This document shows, piece by piece, positions 51,264 through 59,843 of a stretch of 64,000 bases of DNA. The translations under genes were made by a program, and so were the position numbers. Each line of letters begins with the position of its first letter. Within the stretch, counting starts at the first letter, position 1. The stretch spans positions 28,396 through 92,395 of the forward strand of contig JAXHUE010000004.1 of the NCBI GenBank assembly GCA_034189655.1. The letters run 5' to 3'. The notes below the pieces were generated by a model, which saw nothing but the letters and a program-made list of their open reading frames with translations, ran no database searches and had not been told where the DNA came from. This DNA is from JAXHUE01 sp034189655. Its GTDB lineage: Bacteria; Chloroflexota; Dehalococcoidia; E44-bin15.

Positions 51264-51755
51264 CTAGAGCGCGAGGTCTCCATGTCTCTCGATGTAGGGG
51301 ACCAGGCCGCCCTCCTCAAGTATGTGTAGCATCACCTGGGGGAACTTCCCGGTGGGGAGCTCTATGCCGCTGGTCAGGTCTCTGACCGTGCTCCCGGCGA
51401 GGTCGACCTCCAGCTCATCCCCATCCGCGATCGTATCGGTATCGCATATGAGCACCGGCAGCCCCACGTTTATGGCGTTGCGGTAGAATATGCGCGCCGC
51501 CGACTGGGCGAGCACGGCACAGACACCCGACATCTTGATCACCACCGCGGCGTGCTCCCGGCTGGAGCCCAGCCCGAAGTTCCGGCCCCCGACGATGAAG
51601 TCGCCGGGCCTCACCCTGGACACGAACGTGGGGTCGACGTCCTCCAGCACGTGCTTTGCCAGCTCGGGCAGGTTGCTCCTCAAGTGGAAGAATCGCCCCG
51701 GTATGATGTCGTCGGTCGATATGTCGTTCCCCAGCTTGAAAGCCCGTCCCCTCAT
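51264..51755 (-). CDS. leuD: Aconitase/isopropylmalate dehydratase small subunit (LeuD family)
   Basis: A 163-residue swivel-domain protein. It has LGNDISTDDIIPGRF, GGRNFGLGSSREHA and the FYRNAINVGLPVL segment expected in LeuD-type small subunits. It pairs with the large subunit 36 bases upstream to make a 4Fe-4S hydro-lyase. Because isocitrate and malate dehydrogenases follow, I infer an aconitase or homoaconitase-like role, but the sequence alone cannot exclude isopropylmalate isomerase. Confidence 0.87.
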   Translation of the reverse strand: MRGRAFKLGNDISTDDIIPGRFFHLRSNLPELAKHVLEDVDPTFVSRVRPGDFIVGGRNFGLGSSREHAAVVIKMSGVCAVLAQSAARIFYRNAINVGLPVLICDTDTIADGDELEVDLAGSTVRDLTSGIELPTGKFPQVMLHILEEGGLVPYIERHGDLAL

Positions 51756-51791
51756 GTGTGCTCCTGTCGTTGTGGTGCCGGGGCCGTTACG

Positions 51792-53066
51792 CTAGCCCCA
51801 CAGTGCCCCCTGCTCCATGAAGTCCCGCGGGTCCACTATCTCCCCGGCGATGGCGCTGGCCGCCGCGGTGGCCGGGCTCGCCAGGTAGATGAAGGCCTCC
51901 GGGTTGCCCATGCGCCCCTTGAAGTTGCGGTTGGCGGTGGAGAGACAGCGCTCTCCGTCGCCTAATATGCCCTGGTGTACCCCCACGCAGGCGGCGCACC
52001 CCGGGGGCAGGAGCACTGCCCCCGCCTGGAGCAGGGTCTCGATATAGCCGGCGTCGATGGCCTGGGCCAGCACCTCTCGCGATGCCGGGGCCACCAGCAG
52101 CCTGGTGCGCTCGTGGTGACGGTGCCCTTTCAGTATCCCTGCCGCCACCGCCAGGTCCTCCAGTCGGCCGTTGGTGCAGGTGCCGATGAACACCTGGTCT
52201 ATCCTCTCCCCGGCCAGCTCCCTGGCCCGGGCCGTGTTGTCCACGGTGTGAGGCCGCGAGACCGTGGGCTCCAGCGCCGACAGGTCGACCTCGATGCGGC
52301 GCTCGTACTGGGCGCCGGGGTCGGCGGCGATGGCGCGGTAGCGGTCGCCGCGGCCGCGGGACTCCAGGTAGCACCGCGTGGCCTCGTCGGAGGGGAAGAG
52401 CCCCACCTTGGCCCCGGCCTCCACCGCCATGTTGGCCACGGTGAAGCGCCCCGACATGCCTATGTCGGCCACGGCGGGCCCTGAGAACTCCAGCGCCTTG
52501 TAGGTTGCGCCGTCGGCGCCGATCATGCCGATGAGGTGCAGGGCCAGGTCCTTGGGGTACACCCCCCGCGAGAAGGCCCCTTTGAGCCAGATGCTGATGC
52601 CCTCGGGCACACGGAGCCAGGTCTTGCCCAGGGCCATGGCGATGGCCACGTCGGTGGAGCCCATGCCGGTGGCGAAGGCTGCCACTGCCCCCGCCGTGAC
52701 GGAGTGGGAGTCGGCCCCGACGATGACCTCGCCGGGGCTGGCGTAGCGCTCGGCGACGAGCTGGTGACACACCCCCTCGCCCACGTCGCAGAGCTGGGCG
52801 CCGCTCGCCTCGCTGAAGCGGCGCAGGGCGATGTGGTCGTTGGCCAGCTCCTTGCTGGGGGTGGGGGCGGCGTGGTCGAGAAAGAGGACCACTCGCTCCG
52901 GGCTGGCGATGCCCACCAGGCCGCTGGCCTGGAGTTGCCGTACGGCCAGGGGCCCGGTGCCGTCCTGGACGAATGCCAGGTCCACCGGGGAGATGACTAT
53001 ATCGCCCGCATGGGCATCGCTGCCCGATCTCTCGCTCAATATCTTCTCAGCGAGCGTCTTGGCCAC
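51792..53066 (-). CDS. leuC: Aconitase/isopropylmalate dehydratase large subunit (LeuC family)
   Basis: A 424-residue large subunit starting at a GTG. Cluster cysteines are in the GTCTNGR motif and the GCAACVG (CxxC) motif. ADSHSVTAGAVAAFATGMGS and the N-terminal DHAAPTPSKELANDH are also typical. The length matches the LeuC/homoaconitase branch (about 420 aa) and not the 750-900 aa single-chain aconitases. Start of a run that continues with leuD, icd, mdh and fumarase alpha. Confidence 0.88.
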   Translation of the reverse strand: MAKTLAEKILSERSGSDAHAGDIVISPVDLAFVQDGTGPLAVRQLQASGLVGIASPERVVLFLDHAAPTPSKELANDHIALRRFSEASGAQLCDVGEGVCHQLVAERYASPGEVIVGADSHSVTAGAVAAFATGMGSTDVAIAMALGKTWLRVPEGISIWLKGAFSRGVYPKDLALHLIGMIGADGATYKALEFSGPAVADIGMSGRFTVANMAVEAGAKVGLFPSDEATRCYLESRGRGDRYRAIAADPGAQYERRIEVDLSALEPTVSRPHTVDNTARARELAGERIDQVFIGTCTNGRLEDLAVAAGILKGHRHHERTRLLVAPASREVLAQAIDAGYIETLLQAGAVLLPPGCAACVGVHQGILGDGERCLSTANRNFKGRMGNPEAFIYLASPATAAASAIAGEIVDPRDFMEQGALWG

Positions 53067-53085
53067 AGTGCGCCTCTATAGTAGT

Positions 53086-53108
53086 TGCCCGGCTGCAGTA
53101 TCCGGGCA
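53086..53108 (-). other. Hairpin upstream of the leuC-like gene
   Basis: A 7-bp stem TGCCCGG/CCGGGCA with a 9-base loop, in the 53-base space between the zinc-ribbon gene and the leuC-like gene. No T run follows in the minus direction, so it is at best a weak terminator or an mRNA structure. Confidence 0.35.
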
Positions 53109-53119
53109 CAGTCTTGGTC

Positions 53120-53533
53120 CTATCTCACCTGCCGCTCGGCGATGCCGCCCACCCAGGGCAGCTTGTAGCGCTCGCCCTGGTAGGCCTTTATCATGAGCAG
53201 GATCCACAGGACGAATCCGAGGAGACCGGCTATGGCACCGAGCGCTGCCCCCAGGATGGGGATCCAGCTCACCGCGAGCACGATTATCGAGAGCGCGCCG
53301 AAGGTGATGATCGACTGCACGGCGTGGAAGCGGACGAACTGGTCCTCCCTCTCGATGAGGATGAATATGAGCCCGGTGATCCACCCCAGCACGTAGCACA
53401 GCAGGCCGGCCACGTTGGACTGTAGGCCCGTGGTCTCCTTTGGCCTCTGCGCCGGCGAGGTGAGGCTGGCACCGCAGCTCTGGCAGAACTTGGCGCCCTC
53501 TGGGTTCTCAGTGTTACAGTGAGCACACTTCAT
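53120..53533 (-). CDS. Zinc-ribbon membrane protein with a DUF4870-like domain
   Basis: About 137 residues from the ATG at 53533 (AAGGTGG upstream). Residues 1-25 are a zinc ribbon, MKCAHCNTENPEGAKFCQSC. From residue 40 there are three to four hydrophobic segments, starting with the NVAGLLCYVLGWITGLIFIL and FVRFHAVQSIITFGA pattern of DUF4870 (Tic20-like) membrane proteins. Function unknown. It stands alone between the carboxyltransferase and aconitase-like genes, 50-odd bases from each. Confidence 0.8.
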   Translation of the reverse strand: MKCAHCNTENPEGAKFCQSCGASLTSPAQRPKETTGLQSNVAGLLCYVLGWITGLIFILIEREDQFVRFHAVQSIITFGALSIIVLAVSWIPILGAALGAIAGLLGFVLWILLMIKAYQGERYKLPWVGGIAERQVR

Positions 53534-53584
53534 GGCACACCACCTTTCCACGTATTGGTACTCTCGTGTGGATACGCGTGTGGG

Positions 53585-55489
53585 CTAGCCGATGAGCGCC
53601 AGCACCTCGTTCTTGGCCACCCGCTCTCCGGGCTTGCGGCACAGCTCCTTCACCGTGCCGTCGATAGGGGAGGGGAGCGCCGACTCCATCTTCATCGCCT
53701 CCAGGACGACCACGGCGTCGCCGGCCTTGACCTGCTGTCCCACCTCCACCTCGTACCTGATGACCATCCCCGGCATGGGGGCCACCACTGCACCCTCGGC
53801 GGTCGCCGCCGGGGCTGCCTTGGTCTCGGCCTTGGCTTCCTCGGGACGGGCCGTCCGGGGTGGCGCCGCGGTGGCCCGGGGCTGCTCTACGGCCACCACC
53901 CGCCTGGTGCCGGCGGGCTCTACTTCCACCTGGAAGTACTCGTCGCCGACGAAGACGTTGTAGGTGCGCAGGCCCGGCCCCTTGGGCGGGGCCTCCCGCT
54001 CCGGGCGCTCCACGAGCTTGCCTGCCTTGGCCTTGGCGATGAGCTCGTTCTCCCGCTTGACGTCCTCCAGTGTCTTGGGCCTCACGTCGGGGGGTGGCTC
54101 CTCCTGCCCGTACTTCCACTTGAGGTACCTCATCCCGGTGGTGGGGTACAGGGCGTACGCCAGCACGTCGCCGATGTCCTTGGCGATGTCCTTGGTGGCC
54201 TCCTCGGCCTTTTTCATCTCGGGCTCCAGCATGTCGGCGGCGCGGCTGGTGATGGGCTCCTCGCCGCGCTCGTAGCCCTTGAGCGCCATCTTCTGCACCT
54301 TGGGGTCCATGGGCGCCGGCGGGCGGCCGTAGAGGCCGTAGGCGTAGTCCTTCACCTGGCCCGATATCATCTTGTAGCGGCCCATGAGGACGTTCTGCAC
54401 TGCCTGTATCCCCACTATCTGGCTGGTGGGGGTGACCAGGGGCGGGTAGCCCAGCTCCTTCCTGGTTCGGGGGAGCTCGGCGTAGACCTCCTCGATGCGG
54501 TCCAGCGCGTCGGCCTCGCGGAGCTGGGCCACCAGGTTGGTGGTCATGCCCCCGGGGATCTGGTGCACCAGCACGCCGGTGTCGATCACCGCCATCTTGG
54601 TGGTGTCCAGGTAGTCGCGGTACTTGGGGGCGATGGTCTCGATGTACTGGCCCAGCTTGAAGAGGTGGGACAGGTCGAGCCCGGTATCACGTGGCGTCCC
54701 CTGGAGGGCGACCACGATGGGCTCGATGGCGGGCTGCGACGACCTCAAGGCGAAGGGGGCGAGCGCGGTATCGACCACGTCCACCCCGGCCTCTGCCGCC
54801 TTCAGGTAGCTCATCGAGGCCATGCCGCTGGTGTAGTGGGTGTGGAACTGCACTGGTATCTTGAGCACGGCCTTGAGCGCCTGGACCAGGTCGTAGATAT
54901 CGTAGGGGGCGGCCAGGCCGGCCATGTCCTTTATACATATGCTATCGGCGCCCATCTCCTGGAGGACGAGGGCCTTCTTCACGAAGTAGTCCACGGTGAA
55001 GATGGGCCCGCCCAGCCTGCGCTCGGTGAGCGAGTAGCACAGCGTCCCCTGGATGTGCCTGCCGCACTCCTTTATCGCCCGGTAGGGGGCCTCGAAGTTG
55101 CGCTCGTCGTTCAGGGCGTCGAAGACGCGGAAGATATCGATGCCCACCTCTGCCGCCTGGTGGACGAAGGCGCGCACCACGTCGTCGGGGTAGTTGCGGT
55201 AGCCCACCAGGTTCTGGCCGCGCAGCAGCATCTGGAGGGGGGTGTTGGGCATGAGCCGCTTGAGCACGCGTACCCGCTCCCAGGGATCCTCGTTCAAGAA
55301 ACGGGTGGCCACGTCGAAGGTGGCCCCTCCCCACACCTCCATGGAGTAGAACCCCGCCTTGTCCATCTCCTCGGCGATGGGCTCCATGTCGGCGAGGCGC
55401 ATGCGCGTCGCCAGCGACGACTGGTGGCCGTCGCGGAAGGTGGTATCGGTGATCTTCAGCGGGTCTTGTGCCGATTTAGTCTTCGCCAT
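53585..55489 (-). CDS. pycB: Biotin-carrying carboxyltransferase (PycB/OadA/transcarboxylase 5S type)
   Basis: About 634 residues from the ATG at 55489. The N-terminal TIM barrel has DTTFRDGHQSSLATRMR and the metal-binding HTHYTSG. A PYC_OADA domain occupies about residues 290-480. After an Ala/Pro linker the C-terminal biotinyl domain carries EAMKMES, with the biotin Lys near residue 600. It moves CO2 between pyruvate/oxaloacetate and biotin. No biotin carboxylase and no OadB are adjacent. The neighbour is a 12S-like acyl-CoA carboxyltransferase, so methylmalonyl-CoA:pyruvate transcarboxylase (5S plus fused 1.3S) is the best inference. Pyruvate carboxylase subunit B or oxaloacetate decarboxylase alpha are alternatives. 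Confidence 0.88.
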   Translation of the reverse strand: MAKTKSAQDPLKITDTTFRDGHQSSLATRMRLADMEPIAEEMDKAGFYSMEVWGGATFDVATRFLNEDPWERVRVLKRLMPNTPLQMLLRGQNLVGYRNYPDDVVRAFVHQAAEVGIDIFRVFDALNDERNFEAPYRAIKECGRHIQGTLCYSLTERRLGGPIFTVDYFVKKALVLQEMGADSICIKDMAGLAAPYDIYDLVQALKAVLKIPVQFHTHYTSGMASMSYLKAAEAGVDVVDTALAPFALRSSQPAIEPIVVALQGTPRDTGLDLSHLFKLGQYIETIAPKYRDYLDTTKMAVIDTGVLVHQIPGGMTTNLVAQLREADALDRIEEVYAELPRTRKELGYPPLVTPTSQIVGIQAVQNVLMGRYKMISGQVKDYAYGLYGRPPAPMDPKVQKMALKGYERGEEPITSRAADMLEPEMKKAEEATKDIAKDIGDVLAYALYPTTGMRYLKWKYGQEEPPPDVRPKTLEDVKRENELIAKAKAGKLVERPEREAPPKGPGLRTYNVFVGDEYFQVEVEPAGTRRVVAVEQPRATAAPPRTARPEEAKAETKAAPAATAEGAVVAPMPGMVIRYEVEVGQQVKAGDAVVVLEAMKMESALPSPIDGTVKELCRKPGERVAKNEVLALIG

Positions 55490-55503
55490 TGGGATAATCC
55501 CTC

Positions 55504-55692
55504 CTAGAGTGGCCTCGGGCTCACGCTCGAAGTCCTGGCCCGCAAGAGGTCGCGCCGTGCCATGGCCTCGCGGCGCCCACACCGCTTCCACCCCCCCCGC
55601 ACCCGGGCGCGGAGTGAGGCCCGTGCCTCCTCTTCTTCCAACTCGTCGATGGCGGCCATGATGGCGGCCATGACCTTCTCTGCATCGGTCAT
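55504..55692 (-). CDS. Small 62-aa carboxylase-associated protein
   Basis: The ATG at 55692 begins an ORF with MTDAEKVMAAIMAAIDELEE, a helical Ala/Glu-rich segment like the AAxxAA...LE tail of OadG-type subunits, followed by a basic part (WKRCGRREAMARRDLL). It has no membrane helix. It fills the space between the two carboxyltransferase genes, with 8 bases on one side and 14 on the other, so it is very likely a true accessory or assembly subunit of that complex. The family is not recognised with certainty. Confidence 0.55.
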   Translation of the reverse strand: MTDAEKVMAAIMAAIDELEEEEARASLRARVRGGWKRCGRREAMARRDLLRARTSSVSPRPL

Positions 55693-55700
55693 GGTAGCTC

Positions 55701-57251
55701 CTAGAGCGGGATGTTGCCGTGCTTCTTGGGCGGGATGGTATCCACCTTGTTCTCCAGCATCTCCAGTGCGTTGATGATGCGCGGGCGTGTCTCCCGCGGG
55801 TCGATGACGTCGTCGATGTAGCCCCGTCCCGCCGCTACGTAGGGATTGGCGAACTTCGCCTTGTACTCCTCGATGAGCTGCTGCCTGGTCTGCTCCGGGT
55901 TCTCCGACTTCTGGATGGCCTCGCGGTGGATGATGTTTACCGCGCCGTCGGGGCCCATCACCGCGATCTCGGCGTTGGGCCAGGCGAAGTTGATGTCCCC
56001 CCTCAAGTGCTTGGAGCTCATCACGATGTAGGCCCCGCCGTAGGCCTTGCGGGTGATGACGCTCACCTTGGGCACGGTGGCCTCTGAGTAGGCGTAGATC
56101 ATCTTGGCGCCGTGCTTGATGATGCCGCCGTGCTCCTGGTCGACGCCGGGCATGAAGCCGGGGACGTCGCACAGGGTGACGATGGGTATGTTGAAGCAGT
56201 CCAGGAAGCGCACGAAGCGCGCCCCCTTCATCGAGGCGTCGATGTCGATGACCCCCGCCGATACCGAGGGCTGCTGCGCCACGATGCCCACGGCGCGCCC
56301 GCCCATGCGGGCGAACCCGGTGATGATGTTGGGGGCGTAGTTCTCGTGCACCTCCAGGAACTCGCCGCTGTCGATGATGCGGTAGATGATGTCCTTCATG
56401 TTGTAGGCCCTGTTGGGGTCGTCGGGCACGACGTAGAGCAGGTCATCGTCCATGCGGTAGGGGTCGTCGCCGCTCTCCACCATGGGAGGGTCTTCCATGT
56501 TGTTCTGCGGGCAGAAGCTCAAGAGCCACTTCACGGTATCCAGGCACTCCTCGTCGTTCGCGGCGACGAAGTGGGCCACCCCGCTGGTGGAGGCGTGGGT
56601 CATGGCCCCGCCGAGCTGCTCGTGGGTCACCTCCTCGCCGGTGACCGACTTGATGACGTCGGGGCCGGTGATGTACATCTGGCCGGTGCCCTCCACCATG
56701 AAGATGAAGTCGGTGATTGCCGGGGAGTACACCGCGCCGCCGGCACTGGGCCCCATGATCACCGATATCTGGGGGATGACCCCGGAGCTCAAGGTATTCC
56801 GCAGGAATATGTCCCCGTACCCGGCGAGGCTGAGCACCCCCTCCTGGATGCGGGCGCCGCCGGAGTCGTTTAGGCCGACGAAGGGGGCCCCGTTCTTCAA
56901 GGCCAGGTCCATGGCCTTGCATATCTTCTGCGCCACCACCTCCGAGAGCGAGCCGCCGAACACGGTGAAGTCCTGGGCGAACACGAAGACCAGCCTGTCG
57001 TTCACCTTCCCGTAGCCGGTGACGACGGCGTCGCCCAGGAACTGCTTATCGCCCAGCCCGAACTCGATGGAGCGGTGGGTGACGAAGGGGTCGAGCTCGG
57101 TGAAGGTGCCCTCGTCGAAGAAGTACTCGATGCGCTCGCGGGCGGTGAGCTTGCCCCGCTCGTGCTGGGCGTCGATGCGCTTCTGGCCTCCGCCCATCTT
57201 CGACTCGGCGCGCATGCGGGCCAGGTTCTCGATCCTGTCTTCTATTGCCAT
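55701..57251 (-). CDS. pccB: Acyl-CoA carboxyltransferase (PccB/MmdA/transcarboxylase 12S type)
   Basis: A 516-residue carboxyltransferase of full family length, with [20 protein letters not shown], the ALI-type oxyanion segment [20 protein letters not shown] in the N-half, [16 protein letters not shown] in the C-half and the end KKHGNIPL. It transfers a carboxyl group between propionyl-CoA/methylmalonyl-CoA and biotin. It is paralogous to the truncated gene at the left end of the window. Downstream are the 62-aa protein and the biotinylated pyruvate-side enzyme. The set therefore looks like a transcarboxylase, although a propionyl-CoA carboxylase using a biotin carboxylase from elsewhere is possible. 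GGAGGGGAAA precedes the ATG. Confidence 0.92.
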   Translation of the reverse strand: MAIEDRIENLARMRAESKMGGGQKRIDAQHERGKLTARERIEYFFDEGTFTELDPFVTHRSIEFGLGDKQFLGDAVVTGYGKVNDRLVFVFAQDFTVFGGSLSEVVAQKICKAMDLALKNGAPFVGLNDSGGARIQEGVLSLAGYGDIFLRNTLSSGVIPQISVIMGPSAGGAVYSPAITDFIFMVEGTGQMYITGPDVIKSVTGEEVTHEQLGGAMTHASTSGVAHFVAANDEECLDTVKWLLSFCPQNNMEDPPMVESGDDPYRMDDDLLYVVPDDPNRAYNMKDIIYRIIDSGEFLEVHENYAPNIITGFARMGGRAVGIVAQQPSVSAGVIDIDASMKGARFVRFLDCFNIPIVTLCDVPGFMPGVDQEHGGIIKHGAKMIYAYSEATVPKVSVITRKAYGGAYIVMSSKHLRGDINFAWPNAEIAVMGPDGAVNIIHREAIQKSENPEQTRQQLIEEYKAKFANPYVAAGRGYIDDVIDPRETRPRIINALEMLENKVDTIPPKKHGNIPL

Positions 57252-57302
57252 TTTCCCCTCCAGGATAGATGCTTGGGCATTTGTGACAAGAATTACACGC
57301 CT

Positions 57303-57332
57303 ATTGTATCACTTTCGTCGCTCTATGCGCAA
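57303..57332 (-). promoter_or_regulatory. Promoter for the carboxyltransferase genes
   Basis: Minus-strand TTGCGC (57332-57327), an 18-bp spacer and TACAAT (57308-57303), in an AT-rich patch 50 bases ahead of the start codon. The upstream citE-like gene ends at 57410, so this promoter would start a new transcript. Confidence 0.45.
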
Positions 57333-57409
57333 GGAATGTGCCGCCGGGCACCCAGGTGGCGGACTGGGGCAGGCAGAGAGGCCCCAGGCAGAGCAGGGGT
57401 GGGACATCC

Positions 57410-58294
57410 CTAGCCATCCCCCTCTCGCCGGGCGATGGCCGCCGAGGCCTCGAGCAGCCGCTGTGCCCGCCGCGCGATGGGGATATCGATCATCTTGCCC
57501 TCCAGGGAGGTCGAGGCGAAGCCCTGGGCCTCGGCGGCGGCGAAGGCCTCCACGACGCGCTGGGCGTGCGCTATCTCCTCCGCCGAGGGGCGCATGAGCT
57601 GGTTCACCGGCCCTATCTGGCTGGGGTGGATGAGGAACTTGCCCTCGTAGCCCAGGCGGCGCACCATCTGGGTCTCCCTCACCAGGCCCTCTGTGTCCCT
57701 GAAGTCGCCGTAGGGGGTGTCGATGGCGATGACGCCCGCGGCCTTGGCGGCGATGACCACCATGGTGCGGGGGAAGAGGAGCTCCTCCCCGCCCTCGCTG
57801 CGCACCATGCCGGTGTCCAGGGTGAAGTCCTCGGCACCGAACATGATGCCCACGACGCGCGGCGAGGCGCTCGCGATCTGGTAGGCGTTGAGCAGGCCCA
57901 GTGCCGTCTCCACCCAGGGTATGATGGCCACCTGGCCCGGGGCCATCCCCCGCTCACTCTCCAGGCGGGCGATGATGGCCGCGGCCTCCTGTACGTCGGC
58001 GGCCGTGCCCGGCTTGGGCAGGTTGATCCCGTCGGTGCCGGGGATGACCACGGCCTCCAGGTCGTCCCGTCCGTAGCCGCTGCTTAAGGGGTTCACCCGC
58101 ACGAACACCCTCTGCCCCGCCTGCTTCAAGGTGGCGATGGAGTCCCGCACCAGGGCGCGGGCGCTCTCCTTCTCTGCCGCGGGCACCGAGTCCTCCAGGT
58201 CCAGCACCAGGCAGTCGGCGGCGAAGGTGGCGGCCTTCTCCAGCATGCCCTGCCGGTTGCCCGGAACCGATATCGGGGTCCTCAGTAGCTCCAT
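57410..58294 (-). CDS. HpcH/HpaI aldolase, citrate lyase beta subunit-like (CitE family)
   Basis: A 294-residue TIM-barrel C-C lyase. It has the family start LLRTPISVPGNR, the CoA-ester lyase Mg site in LVLDLEDSVP and the Glu of IPWVETALGLLNA, and FGAEDFTLD. The C-terminus has GKFLIHPSQIGPVN. CitE-like proteins without CitD/CitF act on malyl-CoA, citramalyl-CoA or methylmalyl-CoA, and no other citrate lyase subunit is here. GGAGAGGAG precedes the ATG. It lies upstream of the transcarboxylase set but appears to have its own promoter. Confidence 0.85.
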   Translation of the reverse strand: MELLRTPISVPGNRQGMLEKAATFAADCLVLDLEDSVPAAEKESARALVRDSIATLKQAGQRVFVRVNPLSSGYGRDDLEAVVIPGTDGINLPKPGTAADVQEAAAIIARLESERGMAPGQVAIIPWVETALGLLNAYQIASASPRVVGIMFGAEDFTLDTGMVRSEGGEELLFPRTMVVIAAKAAGVIAIDTPYGDFRDTEGLVRETQMVRRLGYEGKFLIHPSQIGPVNQLMRPSAEEIAHAQRVVEAFAAAEAQGFASTSLEGKMIDIPIARRAQRLLEASAAIARREGDG

Positions 58295-58321
58295 GTCCCG
58301 TGCTCCTCTCCGGTTTCACCC

Positions 58322-58351
58322 AGTATGGTATCTGGGGCCTCCCGTTGTCAA
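58322..58351 (-). promoter_or_regulatory. Promoter for the CitE-like gene
   Basis: Minus-strand TTGACA (58351-58346), an 18-bp spacer and CATACT (58327-58322). It is divergent from the folP promoter. Confidence 0.45.
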
Positions 58352-58383
58352 GCGTGGGGACGCCGTGGCACGGTGCGTATGTA

Positions 58384-58413
58384 TTCTCAAGCGGCGTCGT
58401 CGTGTGCTAGAAT
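58384..58413 (+). promoter_or_regulatory. Promoter for the folP operon
   Basis: TTCTCA (58384-58389), an 18-bp spacer and TAGAAT (58408-58413), with TGC just before the -10 (extended -10). The start would be near 58420, a few bases ahead of the folP ribosome site. Confidence 0.5.
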
Positions 58414-58432
58414 CTACATGAGGGGGAGCGAT

Positions 58433-59278
58433 ATGACCTGCGCCCGAGACCTGGGGGTGACCCGCTGCGGCCCCGCCGAGTTGGTGTGGGGTGAGCGCAC
58501 CTACATCATGGGGGTGCTCAACGTGACCCCCGACTCCTTCTCCGGCGACGGGCTGGGGGGCGACGTCGAGGCCGCGCTGGCACGGGCGCGGCGGCTCATC
58601 GATGAAGGCGCCGACATCATAGACGTGGGCGGGGAGTCCACCCGCCCCAGCGCGGCGCCGCTCCCGGCGGAAGAGGAGATGGCGCGGGTGCTCCCCGTCA
58701 TCGAGCGCCTGGCCGCCGAGGTCGCCGTGCCTATAAGCATCGATACCTACAAGTACGAGGTGGCGCGGCGCGCCGTGGAGGCCGGGGCAGCGATGATAAA
58801 CGACGTGTGGGGCCTGCAACGCGATGTGCGCCTCGCCGAGCTCGCGGCGCAGGAGGGTATCCCCCTCGTGCTCACCGCCAACCAGCGCCAGGTGGAGTAC
58901 CGGGACGTCGTGCCCGAGGTCATTGCCTCCTTGAAGGGCGCCATCGAGGTGGCGCGGGGGCGGGGGGTGGCCTGGGGGGACATCATCGTAGACCCGGGCA
59001 TCGGCTTCGGCAAGACCGTGGCGGGCAACCTGGAGCTCATCCGTCGCCTGGGGGAGCTCCGGGTGCTGGGGCGGCCCATACTGCTGGGCACGTCGCGCAA
59101 GTCGGTGATCGGGGCGGTGCTCGACCTGCCCCCCGAAGAGCGGCTGGAGGGCACGGCGGCCACCGTGGCCCTGGGGATCGCCTACGGCGCCGACATAGTG
59201 CGCGTCCACGATGTGCAGGCCATGGCGCGGGTGGCTCGCATGAGCGATGCCATCGTGCGCGGCGGGTGGCAGGGCTGA
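58433..59278 (+). CDS. folP: Dihydropteroate synthase
   Basis: About 281 residues from the ATG at 58433 (AGGGGGAGCG upstream). Pterin and phosphate-binding motifs are NVTPDSFSGDG, GGESTRPSA and the C-terminal GTSRKSVIG, with DPGIGFGKT and RVHDV. One region differs: the usual strand ending in MH.G.P.tM reads LVLTANQRQVEYRDVVPEV, so the conserved Met-His pair is lacking. It joins p-aminobenzoate to hydroxymethyl-dihydropterin pyrophosphate. folK follows with one base between stop and start. Confidence 0.85.
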   Translation: MTCARDLGVTRCGPAELVWGERTYIMGVLNVTPDSFSGDGLGGDVEAALARARRLIDEGADIIDVGGESTRPSAAPLPAEEEMARVLPVIERLAAEVAVPISIDTYKYEVARRAVEAGAAMINDVWGLQRDVRLAELAAQEGIPLVLTANQRQVEYRDVVPEVIASLKGAIEVARGRGVAWGDIIVDPGIGFGKTVAGNLELIRRLGELRVLGRPILLGTSRKSVIGAVLDLPPEERLEGTAATVALGIAYGADIVRVHDVQAMARVARMSDAIVRGGWQG

Positions 59279-59279
59279 C

Positions 59280-59801
59280 ATGGCGGTGCCCGGCGGGCGG
59301 CAAGTGCCGGTCATGGTCTACCTGGGCCTGGGCTCCAACCTGGGGGAGCGAGAGGCGACTATAGAGCGGGCCATCGCCCTCCTCGGGGAGAGGCTCTCCA
59401 TAGAGCAGGTCTCCTCGCTGTACCACACCGAGCCCGTGGGCTACGCCGAGCAGCCGCCCTTCTTGAACGCCGTGGTGGCCGCCAGGACAGACCTGGGGCC
59501 CATGCAGCTCCTCTCGCTGGCAAAGGGTATCGAGGCCGACCTGGGCCGTGTTCCCAGCTTCGTCAACGCCCCGCGCCCCATCGACATCGACATCCTGCTC
59601 TACGGCGACGAGGTAGTGTCGCTGCCGGGGCTGGTCATCCCCCACCCCCGCATGGTGGAGCGGGCCTTTGTGCTGGTCCCCCTCGCTGAGGTCGCCCCCG
59701 GCGTGGTGCACCCCACCAGTGGCGTGTCCATCGCCGAGCTTGAGGCCCGGGTCGCCGGGAAGGAGGGGGTGCGCTGGGTGGGGGGCCTGGGCCATCGTTG
59801 A
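59280..59801 (+). CDS. folK: 2-amino-4-hydroxy-6-hydroxymethyldihydropteridine diphosphokinase
   Basis: A 173-residue HPPK with the diagnostic features LGLGSNLGER, RPIDIDILLYG and IPHPRMVERAFVLVPLAE in the right order. It makes the pyrophosphate substrate for FolP. The order folP-folK is standard. The next gene in the operon is a PTPS-family enzyme where folB might be expected. Confidence 0.93.
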   Translation: MAVPGGRQVPVMVYLGLGSNLGEREATIERAIALLGERLSIEQVSSLYHTEPVGYAEQPPFLNAVVAARTDLGPMQLLSLAKGIEADLGRVPSFVNAPRPIDIDILLYGDEVVSLPGLVIPHPRMVERAFVLVPLAEVAPGVVHPTSGVSIAELEARVAGKEGVRWVGGLGHR

Positions 59802-59843
59802 ACGGCGGGGGCGGCGGGCCACATCACGTGTGGAGAGGGCATC

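Noticed and set aside
51264..53066. Firm assignment as leucine biosynthesis genes
   Set aside because: No leuA or ilv genes are adjacent, and the neighbours are isocitrate and malate dehydrogenases and fumarase, so the family name is given without fixing the pathway.
53086..53108. A rho-independent terminator between the zinc-ribbon gene and the leuC-like gene
   Set aside because: The stem is good but there is no T run in the minus direction; kept only as a hairpin.
53585..55489. Na+-pumping oxaloacetate decarboxylase alpha subunit
   Set aside because: No beta (OadB) or gamma subunit is next to it; the only beta subunit in the window belongs to the separate operon at 2035.
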